Below, piece after piece: positions 40,006 to 49,313 of a stretch of DNA of 59,339 nt; positions within the stretch are counted from its first letter, which is position 1; the number at the start of each line of letters is the position of its first letter. Source of the stretch: a bacterium. GTDB taxonomy: Bacteria > Krumholzibacteriota > Krumholzibacteriia > LZORAL124-64-63. Location of the stretch: assembly GCA_024223715.1 (NCBI GenBank), contig JAAEOA010000424.1, positions 1 to 59,339 on the forward strand. The letters run 5' to 3'. Under the pieces are notes generated by a model that saw only the letters and a program-made list of their open reading frames with translations, made no database searches and was not told the DNA's origin. A program made the translations under genes and the position numbers.

Positions 40006-41139
40006 CTACATTATTACCAGTTCAGCCTGAAGGCTGCCGGCACGTTTTAAGGCTTCAAGAATAGCAATAATATCCCGGGGACTGGCGCCAATATCGTTCA
40101 ACACACCCACAACGTCCGCAACAGTGCTTGTATCCGGAACCCGTAAAACACGGGCCTCTCGGTCTTCCACATCGGTTTCCACATCGGGGGTCACAACTGT
40201 ATTTCCCACCCTGGAAAAATTGCCGGGTTGAGAAACATCGTAGTAGGTGTTTACAACAACTTTCAAAGTTCCGTGAGCCACGGCTGCTTCACGTAATTTT
40301 ACATTTTTCCCAACAATGATGGTACCGGTCCGTTCGTTGACCACTACTTTTGCAACAGCATCGAATTTGGTTTCCAGCTTGCCCATATCAGCCAGGAAAG
40401 GCACGGGGTTATCCTTGTAATCATCGGGAATCATGACATCTACCGAAGATGCGCCCGATGCTTTGGCCAGCTTCATTCCAAAACGTGAATTGATAACCTG
40501 GGCCATTTGGTCGGCTGTGGAGAAATCGGGTTGGGCCAGCAACCAGGTTACAGTGTTGTTATCAGTGTACGATCCACCCATTTTCACTTTTACAATGCCA
40601 CCATTGGGAATTGTACCCACCTGGGCATGATTTTTCCGAAAAGAATTTCCCGCTCCACTTTTGATGTTAAAACCACCAATGGAAACAGACCCTTCCGCCA
40701 AAACTACCAGGTTACCTTTATGATCCATGAGCGGAGTCATTATCAGAGTTCCACCTTCAAGGCTGTTTGCTCCGTAAAGGCTGCTGACTTTTACATCAAT
40801 GGTTGACCCAATGCGTGCTGTGGGGTCAATACTTGCACTGACCATTACCGCGGCTGTATTTTTGGTAATAAGTTCCAGCGGTGCGGTTACATTATGCTTT
40901 TCAAGCATGGAGCGAACCATATTGTGTACCGCTTCACTACCGGCAGGATCTCCGTCGCCATTAAGCCCTACAACCAGGCCGTGGCCTGTCAGAGGCTCAG
41001 GGGTTGTGCCTTGCAATCTGGCCAGATCTTTTATGCGGGATTCATTGGCTGCCAAAACTGTTTGTGTTTGGGCCAAAAATGCCAGCAACAGCAAAGCCAA
41101 TAGCAGCAAACGGAGTGACGGATTTTGGGAAAAACGCAT
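40006..41139 (-). CDS. flgI: Flagellar P-ring protein FlgI
   Basis: Periplasmic P-ring subunit. The 377-residue product has a signal peptide (about 1-30: a hydrophobic LRLLLLALLLLAFLAQTQTV ending LAA), then ESRIKDLARLQGTTPEPLTG and HGLVVGLNGDGDPAGSEAVH. The C-terminal half reads VVNERTGTIIVGKNVKLREA and DIIAILEALKRAGSLQAELV. Length matches the family. Confirms a Gram-negative envelope. Confidence 0.96.
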   Translation of the reverse strand: MRFSQNPSLRLLLLALLLLAFLAQTQTVLAANESRIKDLARLQGTTPEPLTGHGLVVGLNGDGDPAGSEAVHNMVRSMLEKHNVTAPLELITKNTAAVMVSASIDPTARIGSTIDVKVSSLYGANSLEGGTLIMTPLMDHKGNLVVLAEGSVSIGGFNIKSGAGNSFRKNHAQVGTIPNGGIVKVKMGGSYTDNNTVTWLLAQPDFSTADQMAQVINSRFGMKLAKASGASSVDVMIPDDYKDNPVPFLADMGKLETKFDAVAKVVVNERTGTIIVGKNVKLREAAVAHGTLKVVVNTYYDVSQPGNFSRVGNTVVTPDVETDVEDREARVLRVPDTSTVADVVGVLNDIGASPRDIIAILEALKRAGSLQAELVIM

Positions 41140-41152
41140 CGTCTTAACCTTT

Positions 41153-41776
41153 CTAGAACAACCAGTTAATAACTTTTGTAATTACGCCAGGCTTGGCAGC
41201 ATCATTCACCATTCCCGAACCATTGTAAGCAATGAGTGCATCAGAGATGTAAGTACTCATGATGGTATTATCCGGAGTAATGTCCTTGGGTCGGCAGATG
41301 CCAGTAATTTCAATGATGGTTTTTTCCCCGTTAACATTAACCATGCGCGATCCCTCAAGGCGGAAATCACCGTTGTGCAGAACTTCAGTAATACGGGCAG
41401 TCATTTCAGCACTTAAATTGCCACTGCGCTGGGTATTACCGTCTCCAGTGTATTTATTTTCCACAGACAGGTCCCAGGGTTTGACAAAATCAAGGAAGCC
41501 AAGACCAGGTCCGCCGCTGGTTTCACTTTTGTTATTTGCTTTTGTTTTGCTGGTGGCGTCTGCACTGCTGGATTCAGTAATGATGATGGTGATCAAATCG
41601 CCAATACGATGAGCCTTCAGATTTGAGATCAAAGACTCCCCCGTTTCAAAATCGATCAGGGGTTCACGGGCAGAAGCCAGTTGCGGCAGGAACATCGAAG
41701 CACAACAAACTACAAGAATGGCCAAGACCATTCGGGTCTGGTGATTTGTTTTTATATGGATAAATACTTTCATCAT
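41153..41776 (-). CDS. flgH: Flagellar L-ring protein FlgH
   Basis: Outer-membrane L-ring subunit. The 207-residue product has the FlgH core: HRIGDLITIIITESSSADAT, LSAEMTARITEVLHNGDFRL, EGSRMVNVNGEKTIIEITGI and ISDALIAYNGSGMVND. The N-terminus looks like a type I signal peptide ending in ASA. The only cysteines are in LVVCCAS, whose -1 position is Val, so a normal lipobox (L-x-G/A-C) is missing. Most FlgH proteins are lipoproteins. It begins 1 nt after flgA. Confidence 0.94.
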   Translation of the reverse strand: MMKVFIHIKTNHQTRMVLAILVVCCASMFLPQLASAREPLIDFETGESLISNLKAHRIGDLITIIITESSSADATSKTKANNKSETSGGPGLGFLDFVKPWDLSVENKYTGDGNTQRSGNLSAEMTARITEVLHNGDFRLEGSRMVNVNGEKTIIEITGICRPKDITPDNTIMSTYISDALIAYNGSGMVNDAAKPGVITKVINWLF

Positions 41777-41777
41777 T

Positions 41778-42734
41778 TTAGTTTCTCCATTTCACAATAC
41801 CAGGTGCCACCACCCGGGCGTTCACCAGACGTTTAGTTAATTCGTTCAATACCGGTATGGTTTGCCCAACAGCCCCTTCTTTCCGGGCCATGGCTTTGAC
41901 CGTCACCAAAATACTACCCCTTTGAACTTCCAATTGAACCATGTCACCTGAATAGATGACCGGTGTGGGTTTGAGGTCGCATTGTCGTAAATAGTCTCCA
42001 GCTGTAATTGTTCTGGCACAGGAAACTCCAGCCAGATTTTCACGGCCGAATAAATCAGTCTTTTGGCGTTTTCCAGCCAAATCAGTCCAATTCCACACAA
42101 ACAAATCCTCAAGAAGAGTTTGTCCTCTGCGAATATTCAAGCGCGCGGTTGCAGTTTCCTTGAAATGATGAAGAATGACAGTGACCGGGAAATTTGTACT
42201 ACCTGCATCGGAAACCCATTCAATGGACAGGTGATTTCTTCCCGGTTCCAACATTTGAGTCCGGGCCAGCTTCATTTGAAAATTTTCTGTTTGAGCCATG
42301 GCCAAGTTGTTGGGCAATTCCAATTCAAACCAGGAAACAGGAGCTCCATTTTCGGCCGTCGGCACAAAAGGCTGCACAATGCGGCGAATTTCAGGACGCA
42401 AGGAATGAGGCTCAACAAGAGTCCCCGTTCTCAGAATATAGCATTCTGATGATCCTTTGAAACAAACGCCCGCAGCCATTCCTTCTGTAACCAGTTGCCT
42501 CAAAATGCCTCGTCGAGAAATTAATTGAGTGGTTCCTGGCAAGCCACTGTTGGCAACAACCAGACTTGCCACTTCAGCAGGCAATTCTGTGGTGGAGACA
42601 AGAGACAAAGTCACTTTTCCACCGGAAACACGAACTGTGTCAGGCATGGTAAATGTCCACGAAGCCAGGCTGGCCAAAGGGCTGGTTGTTATAACAACAG
42701 TCAAAATAATGGCAGCTGATTTACATAGCCTCAT
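41778..42734 (-). CDS. flgA: Flagellar P-ring assembly chaperone FlgA
   Basis: Periplasmic chaperone for FlgI assembly. The 318-residue product has a signal peptide (about 1-24, ending LASLAS), two variable beta domains, and the C-terminal SAF/ChapFlgA domain (about 205-318). That domain has GQTLLEDLFVWNWTDLAGKR, GDMVQLEVQRGSILVTVKAM and VGQTIPVLNELTKRLVNARV. Located between flgG and flgH. Confidence 0.9.
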   Translation of the reverse strand: MRLCKSAAIILTVVITTSPLASLASWTFTMPDTVRVSGGKVTLSLVSTTELPAEVASLVVANSGLPGTTQLISRRGILRQLVTEGMAAGVCFKGSSECYILRTGTLVEPHSLRPEIRRIVQPFVPTAENGAPVSWFELELPNNLAMAQTENFQMKLARTQMLEPGRNHLSIEWVSDAGSTNFPVTVILHHFKETATARLNIRRGQTLLEDLFVWNWTDLAGKRQKTDLFGRENLAGVSCARTITAGDYLRQCDLKPTPVIYSGDMVQLEVQRGSILVTVKAMARKEGAVGQTIPVLNELTKRLVNARVVAPGIVKWRN

Positions 42735-42737
42735 GAC

Positions 42738-43529
42738 TTACCTCTTCAGCCTATTGATGGTTTGCAGCATTTCATCAGCCATGGTTATCGTCTTGGAATT
42801 CAACTCATATGCACGCTGGGCACTAATCATTTTCACAAGTTCATCGACGGTTTCAACATTACTCATTTCCAGAAATCCGGATGCCGTTTCACCGATTCCC
42901 TCCAGGCCGGGGTTGCCCAAAATTGGCGTACCAGAGGCTGGTGATTCTGAAAAGATGTTGCCACCACGGGCATCAAGACCCGCGGCATTGGGGAACCGAG
43001 CCAGTTCAACCTGACCAATTTCCTGAATTTCGGCATCGGCGCCTGCGGTCCTGACGGCAATAATTCCTCCTCTGGAGATGGAAATATCCATTGCGTCTTC
43101 AGGAACCGTCACATTTGGCTCGAGCAGGTAACCCTGAGATGAAACAATGTTGCGGTCTGCATCCAGCTTAAAACTACCATCACGTGAATATTTGATATTG
43201 CCATCGGGCATCCTCAGCTGAAAAAAGCCATCTCCCTCAACCATCACATCTAAAGGATTGTTAGTTGAGACGACGGTTCCCTGACTGAAGTTTTTATTGG
43301 TTGCAACAAGCTTTACGCCATGTCCCACCTCAACTTTCGCCGGTCTGGCTCGACCTTCTGCATCGATCATTCCGCCCGGCATTACCTTTTCATATAGCAG
43401 GTCCTGGAACTCAGCATGACTGCGTTTGTAACCCGTGGTATTAACGTTGGCCAGGTTGTTGGCAATGGTATCGATATTCATCTGCTGGGCTTTCATGCCC
43501 GAGGATGCGGTTCCCATAGCTCTAATCAT
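42738..43529 (-). CDS. flgG: Flagellar distal rod protein FlgG
   Basis: Distal rod subunit. The 263-residue product starts MIRAMGTASSGMKAQQMNID, then TIANNLANVNTTGYKRSHAE; LDVMVEGDGFFQLRMPDGNI is the FlgG/F signature and the C-terminus is DELVKMISAQRAYELNSKTI then ADEMLQTINRLKR. Length is essentially that of enteric FlgG (260). Second gene of the operon, 22 nt after flgF. Confidence 0.97.
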   Translation of the reverse strand: MIRAMGTASSGMKAQQMNIDTIANNLANVNTTGYKRSHAEFQDLLYEKVMPGGMIDAEGRARPAKVEVGHGVKLVATNKNFSQGTVVSTNNPLDVMVEGDGFFQLRMPDGNIKYSRDGSFKLDADRNIVSSQGYLLEPNVTVPEDAMDISISRGGIIAVRTAGADAEIQEIGQVELARFPNAAGLDARGGNIFSESPASGTPILGNPGLEGIGETASGFLEMSNVETVDELVKMISAQRAYELNSKTITMADEMLQTINRLKR

Positions 43530-43551
43530 TTCATCTACCTTTCAATGGCTC

Positions 43552-44340
43552 TTAGCCTACACGGGGCAATTTATTTACGGTTTTGCTCAGCATATCGTCT
43601 TCTGTGGTCAGGGTTTTTTGCTGAACTTCGAAGGCCCTTTGAGCTGTTATCATGGCTACCAAAGTATCAATGGGATTCACATTACTGCCTTCAATATGAC
43701 CCTGGGCAACGATAACTTCTTCAGCGGGAAGTGGTTGGGCTTCCATCTCTGGTGGGGTTCTCATTATGTTGTTGCCTTGGTGTTCCAAACGGGTTGGATC
43801 GGCGAAATTAACAATTTTCAATTTATTCGCAACGGAGCCATCGACCATAATGGTGCCATCACTTTCAATGGAAAAGCTGTCACCATCCAAAACAATGGGA
43901 CCACCTTCACCCAGAACTGGCAAACCATCAGGAGTCACCAATTGCTTCTGGGCGTTCAGGGTAAATGATCCCCCACGTGTGAATCTTTCTCCGGTTGCTG
44001 ATTCAACTGCAAAAAATCCAGGGCCCATGATAGCGACATCCGTGTCACGGCCGGTGGTGGTGATGTCTCCACGACGGGTATCCGTTGCATGACTCATGAC
44101 CAGGGGTTTGGAATTGACCCAATTATCATCAAGACCAGGACGGCGTTGGGTTTTGTCCAATTGATTGGTGTTAGCGGCGGCGTTCTGGCCTCGGTCACCG
44201 GCACCATCAACTGTGGAAACCCGGGTTAATATTTGACGGAAGCCCGTAGTATTGACGTTAGCCAGGTTATTAGCCAGGGTATCAATTCGGGTTTGTTGTA
44301 ATTGCATGGCCTTTTCGGCTGTATTCATGCTTCTGATCAA
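43552..44340 (-). CDS. flgF: Flagellar proximal rod protein FlgF
   Basis: Rod subunit paralogous to FlgG. Start is placed at a TTG (44340): it gives the family N-terminus MIRSMNTAEKAMQLQQTRID and has AGGAGG about 7 nt upstream. An in-frame ATG at 44385 would add 15 unrelated residues and overlap the sigma-54 site. Further motifs are TLANNLANVNTTGFRQILTR, DTDVAIMGPGFFAVESATGE and PIDTLVAMITAQRAFEVQQK. First gene of the flgF-to-csrA unit; 262 residues. Confidence 0.95.
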   Translation of the reverse strand: MIRSMNTAEKAMQLQQTRIDTLANNLANVNTTGFRQILTRVSTVDGAGDRGQNAAANTNQLDKTQRRPGLDDNWVNSKPLVMSHATDTRRGDITTTGRDTDVAIMGPGFFAVESATGERFTRGGSFTLNAQKQLVTPDGLPVLGEGGPIVLDGDSFSIESDGTIMVDGSVANKLKIVNFADPTRLEHQGNNIMRTPPEMEAQPLPAEEVIVAQGHIEGSNVNPIDTLVAMITAQRAFEVQQKTLTTEDDMLSKTVNKLPRVG

Positions 44341-44387
44341 AATATTGCCTCCTGATGCAGCGGGCGCACTTCTTTCAGCAGACAATT

Positions 44388-44403
44388 CGCAATCTCCATG
44401 CCG
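44388..44403 (-). promoter_or_regulatory. Sigma-54 promoter of the flgF-csrA operon
   Basis: On the minus strand CGGCATGGAGATTGCG: GG, exactly ten bases, GC, with GGCA, G at the seventh position and TTGC matching TGGCACG-N4-TTGC. The predicted start near 44377 leaves a 37-nt leader to the TTG start of flgF. Confidence 0.68.
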
Positions 44404-44625
44404 AATGCAGGTTGTTTTGAAGGATCCTGAGGTTTGTGGGAGGGGGCATATTTTGCCTAGCCCGAAAGAGCTTAATTGGACAAATGCCTGCTTGGCAGGT
44501 ACTTGCTCTCTTAAAAGACTAGTAATGGGGAAATTATTGCCGGTAAGGAAAAATATTCCTCACCCCAAAACAGGAATCGAGCATGATCAAAAAACAACCG
44601 CACACTGTTAGGAAGCAGATCAGAA

Positions 44626-46122
44626 TTAGGTCAGGACTTCGTTTTGTTCAGTTTCGGAACCTGGGGTTTCGGCATCACGGTCGACGGGGTATTTTGCCAG
44701 GGGAATGTTAAAAGTGAAAGTACTGCCCTTACCTGGCTCACTACTTACTGTAACATCACCACCATGGGCTTCCACCAATTTTTTGACGATAACAATTCCC
44801 AGGCCAACACCTTTTATTTTCCGTTGGGAATTGCCTCGGGTGTATGGGTCAAACAGCACCGCCAATTCATCGGCGGACATCCCTATGCCCCCATCGGCAA
44901 CAGAAACTCTGGCTTTGGTACCTTTTTCTACAACGGTGATGCGAATAAAACCCTGATCCTTATTGTATTTGATGGCGTTGGATAACAGGTTACGCAGGAT
45001 TTGTGTCAACCTCAAGGGATCGCTGTGAACCAGAATATCATTGGAGGGTAAATTCAAAGATACTTTCAAATCACGACTTTCAGCAATAGGACCCAAATCT
45101 TCAATAACTTCCGTAATCAACTCACCAAGACTATGATCCTGGCATTTAAGATTCACAAACCCGGCGTCCATCTTACTCATATCAAGGAAGTCGTTCAGCA
45201 AAGCGGTCATTTCGGAAATCTTCCGGTTTACGCTTTCCATAAATTCAATTTGGGTATCATTGATGGGGCCCGTTTTTCCGGTGGCCATAAGCGAGACATA
45301 CCCCTGAATAACAGACATGGGCGAACGAAGATCATGGGCAATCATACTGTGGAAATCTGCTCGCATGCGTTGGCTTTCCACTTCCCTGGTTACATCGCGG
45401 AAAACATACGCCATGGCAACTTCATTTTCACTCAAAGTGATAGGAGCTGTTCTACCTGTTAAATATGTGGTTTCGCCATCTATGGTAATTTCCATCTGCA
45501 AGTCTTCGTGACATCCCTGCCTCAATTGGTCGATAGTTTCTGCTGGAATGTCCAGAATCGAGAGGATTTCCGTCATGCTCTTAAAATTTGCCACCTCACG
45601 AGGCATGCGAAGAATGTTCAGGAAAACCTGACTGGCCAGGACCAAACGATCATCTTCGCTGCAAATGGCGACTGGTTCATGCAGGAAACGGAAAATCTGA
45701 TTGAGTTTGTCACTTTCATTTTTGAGCTGGTCCTGCAGATCTTTAATACGCAGAAAAGCATTTATTTTTGAAGTGAGTTCCTCGGGAGAAACATCCTTGT
45801 GCAAATAATCATCGGCTCCCATTTCCAAACCCCGAATTCTTTCCGTAGTCTCATCTTCGGAGCTAAACATAAGAATGGGGATACCCTTGGTGTCTTTATG
45901 GGCCCGCAAGGTTCTACTGACCTTAAATCCGTGCATCTCAGGCATTTCCTTATCCAATAGAATAAGGTCGGGCAATTTTTCAAGAGCCATTCTGGCACCC
46001 GCAACACCATCGTTAGCCACCAAAACCTTAAACCCGCGTTTTTCAAGCAGGTACTTGGTTTTTGTGCAAACAAGGATGGAATCATCCACCAATAGAATTG
46101 TGGGTTTTTTGGATTTATCCAA
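44626..46122 (-). CDS. Receiver-PAS-histidine kinase protein
   Basis: A 498-residue soluble kinase with an N-terminal receiver. Receiver (about 1-125) with acidic pair VDDS, phospho-Asp in [15 protein letters not shown], and Lys in [10 protein letters not shown]. Then a PAS domain (about 145-250), HisKA with His in [20 protein letters not shown] (about residue 267), and HATPase with [33 protein letters not shown] and [19 protein letters not shown]. The start is a TTG with AAAGGA 7 nt upstream. Such proteins often feed other regulators. Separated from flgF by 240 nt, so a link with motility is only positional. Confidence 0.88.
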   Translation of the reverse strand: MDKSKKPTILLVDDSILVCTKTKYLLEKRGFKVLVANDGVAGARMALEKLPDLILLDKEMPEMHGFKVSRTLRAHKDTKGIPILMFSSEDETTERIRGLEMGADDYLHKDVSPEELTSKINAFLRIKDLQDQLKNESDKLNQIFRFLHEPVAICSEDDRLVLASQVFLNILRMPREVANFKSMTEILSILDIPAETIDQLRQGCHEDLQMEITIDGETTYLTGRTAPITLSENEVAMAYVFRDVTREVESQRMRADFHSMIAHDLRSPMSVIQGYVSLMATGKTGPINDTQIEFMESVNRKISEMTALLNDFLDMSKMDAGFVNLKCQDHSLGELITEVIEDLGPIAESRDLKVSLNLPSNDILVHSDPLRLTQILRNLLSNAIKYNKDQGFIRITVVEKGTKARVSVADGGIGMSADELAVLFDPYTRGNSQRKIKGVGLGIVIVKKLVEAHGGDVTVSSEPGKGSTFTFNIPLAKYPVDRDAETPGSETEQNEVLT

Positions 46123-46207
46123 AACTGGGTCCTTTGTCCTTTAAACCATATTTGAAAATACAGAAATCGCTCATGATTATTATCGGACAAAAAGTAGGAG
46201 ACTTAAC

Positions 46208-46236
46208 AAAAAAAAACCCGGTTTTAACCGGGTTTT
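46208..46236 (-). terminator. Rho-independent terminator after PilZ gene
   Basis: On the minus strand AAAACCCGGTT / AACCGGGTTTT stem followed by a run of nine T (46216-46208). It lies 32 nt past the PilZ stop. Confidence 0.9.
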
Positions 46237-46267
46237 CAACTATTTTGGGCAATTTAAGAAGTTGGGG

Positions 46268-46666
46268 TCAGTCAAGATCCGCCATTAAAAATGTAATGTG
46301 CCGTTCAAGATTTTCCATACCTTCTGGCTCGATCAGAGTGAAAAAGACCGCTATTTCATAGTCTTCGCAGTCTATGGTCTCTGCTTCGGGCTTGGTTCGA
46401 ACAACAATGCCCTCGCAAGGCACGGAAGCTCTTTTTTCCCCTATTTCGCCGCCCTCATCTGGCACACAAACTTCGAGCTCCATAACCAATTTGGTCATCG
46501 GCTCGATAAAGTGATCCGATTTGAAATAAACCCCGGATGAGGATATATTGATCGTTTCCAGTTGGGCAGTCCCTGCTTTGCCATCATCTCCAGGGATCTG
46601 GATTTCAAGCTTCAGATTCGCATCCAACCGGTCAGCCCGGCGTCTTTCATTTTTTAAATCCGTCAA
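46268..46666 (-). CDS. PilZ domain protein
   Basis: A 132-residue, single-domain c-di-GMP receptor candidate. The binding motif parts are visible: ERRRADRLD (R-R-x-x-R) near the N-terminus (about 7-15) and INISSSGVYFKSD (x-x-S-x-x-G, about 38-50). The rest forms the beta-barrel. The start is a TTG with AAGGAG about 8 nt upstream. In flagellated bacteria PilZ proteins can act as motor brakes (YcgR) but the N-terminal YcgR domain is absent here; the effector is unknown. Confidence 0.85.
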   Translation of the reverse strand: MTDLKNERRRADRLDANLKLEIQIPGDDGKAGTAQLETINISSSGVYFKSDHFIEPMTKLVMELEVCVPDEGGEIGEKRASVPCEGIVVRTKPEAETIDCEDYEIAVFFTLIEPEGMENLERHITFLMADLD

Positions 46667-46782
46667 TTCCGAGTCTCCTTCCCAAGGACCTAGTGGTTCC
46701 TAATTTTTCATATCAGAAAAATCAATAGAGTTCGGATAGTAGCCCAAGCGCCGGCATCCTGGATGCCGGCCACCCTGGCTCA

Positions 46783-46872
46783 CTATTTTTTCTTATGACG
46801 ATTCTTACGCAACCGTTTTTTACGCTTATGCGTTGCAATCTTTTTGCGCTTGCGTTTACGCCCGTTAGGCAT
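46783..46872 (-). CDS. 29-residue mS38/AURKAIP1-COX24-like small ribosomal protein (bS22-type)
   Basis: A tiny, extremely basic protein: MPNGRKRKRKKIATHKRKKR, then LRKNRHKKK. The pattern G-x-K-R-K-R-K-K-x-x-x-H-K-R-K-K-R-x-R-K-N-R-H-K-K is that of AURKAIP1/COX24-domain proteins, which form part of the small ribosomal subunit in Bacteroidota-like bacteria and mitochondria. The ATG at 46872 has an AAAGGCGGG site upstream. Presence of this gene is one of the better taxonomic hints in the window. An inverted repeat GCCGGCATCC/GGATGCCGGC follows at 46751-46771. Confidence 0.85.
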   Translation of the reverse strand: MPNGRKRKRKKIATHKRKKRLRKNRHKKK

Positions 46873-47070
46873 AACGACCCGCCTTTCAATTTTAAGTGAA
46901 CCACCGGAACCCGACGTCCAAAGGCCCCAAGTCAAACTCACGGCAACTTCTGAACATTAAAGCTCCGAAGGTGGAAACCCGAAACAAAGTTTTCAAAAGA
47001 ATCCTTCATCGGTCAAACGACTCGTCAAGATATAACCCGAAAGCCGTTTAGACAATAAGGAAATGGCCTT

Positions 47071-47355
47071 TTAACTATCTTTTTCGTTCAAACGTCCTTT
47101 TAGGTCATTGGACGCCTTAAAATAAGGCACTCTTTTGGCTTCAACCTGCACCGCCGCCCCGGTTCTGGGATTTCGGGCTTTGCGAGCCTGCCTTGTTTTT
47201 ACTTTGAACGATCCAAACCCTCTAAGCTCAACCTTATCACCATCTATCAGAGCTTGTCCAATATTATCCATGATGAGGTTGACGATAACCCCTGTGTCCT
47301 TCTTGTTGATGCCGGTTTCACCTGCGATGATCTCGACGAGTTCAGCTTTGGTCAT
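47071..47355 (-). CDS. HU-family DNA-binding protein
   Basis: Nucleoid protein of the HU/IHF family, 94 residues. MTKAELVEIIAGETGINKKD at the N-terminus, GDKVELRGFGSFKVKTRQAR with KARNPRTGAAVQVEAKRVPY (the DNA-intercalating arm with conserved R-N-P-x-T-G) and F-K-A-S-N-D-L-K at the end. A homodimeric HU is the default call; IHF-alpha cannot be excluded, and would matter for looping at the sigma-54 promoters in this window. Confidence 0.93.
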   Translation of the reverse strand: MTKAELVEIIAGETGINKKDTGVIVNLIMDNIGQALIDGDKVELRGFGSFKVKTRQARKARNPRTGAAVQVEAKRVPYFKASNDLKGRLNEKDS

Positions 47356-47845
47356 CTGTAGTTCCCTTTCAACCCAAAAACGTTTTTGGTCTCGAACCAG
47401 AAACGCCCCCCTTTAGCGTTTGTTGATCTCTTCTACCTTCTTCTGTTTTAAGAAGTTAAGGAACTAATTATTATCATAATTCTGTGAAGAAGCCAAGAAA
47501 AAAATGTCCACCGTTTTCCGCCGCGTGACTAAAACTAAGAACTTACAACACGAAGAGAGTAAGAACCGTAATGACCAAACACGAACAGTACAGAGGACAT
47601 TTACAAGAAAGAAAGCAAAGGGTATGCCAATATCCAAAGGCCGTTGTGAAGGTCTGAAATTGGGCCAAAGACACGGCTAACCTGTTGAGGGTTAGCGCCT
47701 TAAAGGGGCTTGCATAAAAACACACACTTATGGATAAGACCATTTACCTTCAAAAATCAGGTGCAATTGGAAACGACAAAACCTTTAAGGAATGCAAAAT
47801 GCCTCCTGCGGAATTCCAGGAAATCAACGAAATATAATGGTACCT
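47356..47845. other. 490-nt gap without a recognised gene
   Basis: Between HU and the GlmU-like gene. A TATGATAAT-type -10 element for HU lies on the minus strand near 47471-47479. A 7-bp hairpin GCTAACC/GGTTAGC lies at 47676-47696. A 35-codon frame (47730-47837, plus, MDKTIYLQKSGAIGNDKTFK and onward) has no ribosome-binding site and resembles nothing I recognise, so it is not called as a gene. Confidence 0.4.
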
Positions 47846-49213
47846 TTAAAAAATATAATTAAAAAGCTTTTCAACCTCTTCTGAAAGCTCGCACCCCCGC
47901 CGCCCCATTACAATTCGGGCTGTATCAACGGCTCTTGCCTTTTCATAGATGGCTGAATCGCCTAAACCACCCCAGGAAAAATTACCAACATGTTTTGCAG
48001 GCATCTCCCCGCCAAAAATATTGCTGGAAAAACCAATACAGGTTCCGGTGTTGAACATAGTTCCGATGGCTGTTTTTGCGTGGTCTCCCATCAGCAATCC
48101 AACAAATCTTTGTCTTGTATTAACCGTACCAGAGCCGATGTTGATACGGACGTTTCCATAATTGTTTTTCAAATCACTGCAAGTGGTCATAGCACCAAGA
48201 TTAGTCCAGCTTCCAATGGCTGCATGCCCAATAAATCCGTCATGCTGCTTGTTGGCAAAATCTCCAAAACTGCTCTCTCCTATTTCACCCGCCATTCGAT
48301 TGCCTATTCCAAAACTGGACTCCCCATAAATAGTGGCACCAGCTTTAAAAGTTGATCCACAGCCAATATACAGCGGACCCTCAAGGAAACAGTGAGGCAT
48401 AATATTTACCTCACGGTCAATAATAATTGGGCCCTTTGAGGCATCCAGAACTGCAGATTTCGCTATTTGAACCTCTTCAGCTAACCAAACATTTCCTTCT
48501 TCTGAAAAACCAGATGAGAGCTTGAAATTTGATTCTTTCAACCAGAATGGAGTGGAATTGTCTTTCGATGGAAACAGACCAAAGGGCGTTCGTTTAAATT
48601 GAGCGCATTCTTCCAAAAACTCCGCATCGTTTTCAAGGATTTTCGATATATTTGGAGCCAACTCCCAAATAGCATTCAAAGCCGGCAAAATCAGATCAGA
48701 CGTTTGTGTTAAAACGGCTTCCCAGTTGAAAGTCGCTGGTTTTGATTCATATTCAGCTGGTTTCACGGCACACCATTTTTGCCATTGCTCGTACAGTTTG
48801 AGGGAGTGTTCCGGTGCCATTTTTGCTGCTACCAGCCCTTGTTCGTCACTGATGCAGGCTCCAACGGGCAAACCATCATTCTTCAAAAGGGCGGAAATTT
48901 CAGCAATACTTCCCCTTGAGCGACCGTTGATCCAGAAATGAAAAGGAACCTTGTCTTTTCCTTTTTCCAAAACATCTGGATTAGCTGAACCGGCAGAACC
49001 ATGGTGAAGAGGGGAAAGAAAATTCCGACAAAGAAGTACGGGTTTGACCGAGCCACCGGTTTTCTGATGAGAAAAAAGCAGCTCCCCTGCCAATTGGGCC
49101 CTTTCGCGTGTATTGAACATCCCCATTCGCAATTCATAAACAGGCAAACTGGTTGTCAAAGGGCGAAAATTAGCCCAACTGGAATCTTCAAAGACAATAA
49201 TTAGGGGCTGCAC
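47846..49213 (-). CDS. GlmU-family putative sugar nucleotidyltransferase/acetyltransferase
   Basis: A 455-residue protein of the GlmU_N_1 type common in FCB bacteria. The N-terminal part (IIVFEDSSWANFRPLTTSLP, VYELRMGMFNTRERA) is a degenerate nucleotidyltransferase-like domain. The C-terminal half is a left-handed beta-helix with hexapeptide repeats (GPIIIDREVNIMPHCFLEGP, AGATIYGESSFGIGNRMAGE) and a GHAAIGSWTNLGAMTTCSDL then KNNYGNVRINIGSG segment, as in GlmU trimers. Start GTG has AAGGATG upstream. It may make UDP-GlcNAc or a related nucleotide sugar; substrate is not determined by sequence alone. Confidence 0.82.
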   Translation of the reverse strand: MQPLIIVFEDSSWANFRPLTTSLPVYELRMGMFNTRERAQLAGELLFSHQKTGGSVKPVLLCRNFLSPLHHGSAGSANPDVLEKGKDKVPFHFWINGRSRGSIAEISALLKNDGLPVGACISDEQGLVAAKMAPEHSLKLYEQWQKWCAVKPAEYESKPATFNWEAVLTQTSDLILPALNAIWELAPNISKILENDAEFLEECAQFKRTPFGLFPSKDNSTPFWLKESNFKLSSGFSEEGNVWLAEEVQIAKSAVLDASKGPIIIDREVNIMPHCFLEGPLYIGCGSTFKAGATIYGESSFGIGNRMAGEIGESSFGDFANKQHDGFIGHAAIGSWTNLGAMTTCSDLKNNYGNVRINIGSGTVNTRQRFVGLLMGDHAKTAIGTMFNTGTCIGFSSNIFGGEMPAKHVGNFSWGGLGDSAIYEKARAVDTARIVMGRRGCELSEEVEKLFNYIF

Positions 49214-49313
49214 GAAGACATCCTTTCACAGTGATCGGGTATTTGTTTTCAGGATAGTATATGAATTTTCCCAAAATGGCATTCGTAATTTTCCACATTT
49301 TAGCCAGAAAAAC

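Noticed and set aside
44494..44518. Plus-strand TTGGCAGGTACTTGCT resembling a sigma-54 promoter
   Set aside because: Only nine bases between GG and GC, and no plus-strand gene follows.
47543..47743. 66-codon minus-strand frame in the HU to GlmU-like gap
   Set aside because: Weak start, Cys/Leu/Ser-rich low-information product, no neighbours to support it.
47730..47837. 35-codon plus-strand frame MDKTIYLQKSG...
   Set aside because: No Shine-Dalgarno within range and no similarity known to me; cannot be separated from chance.
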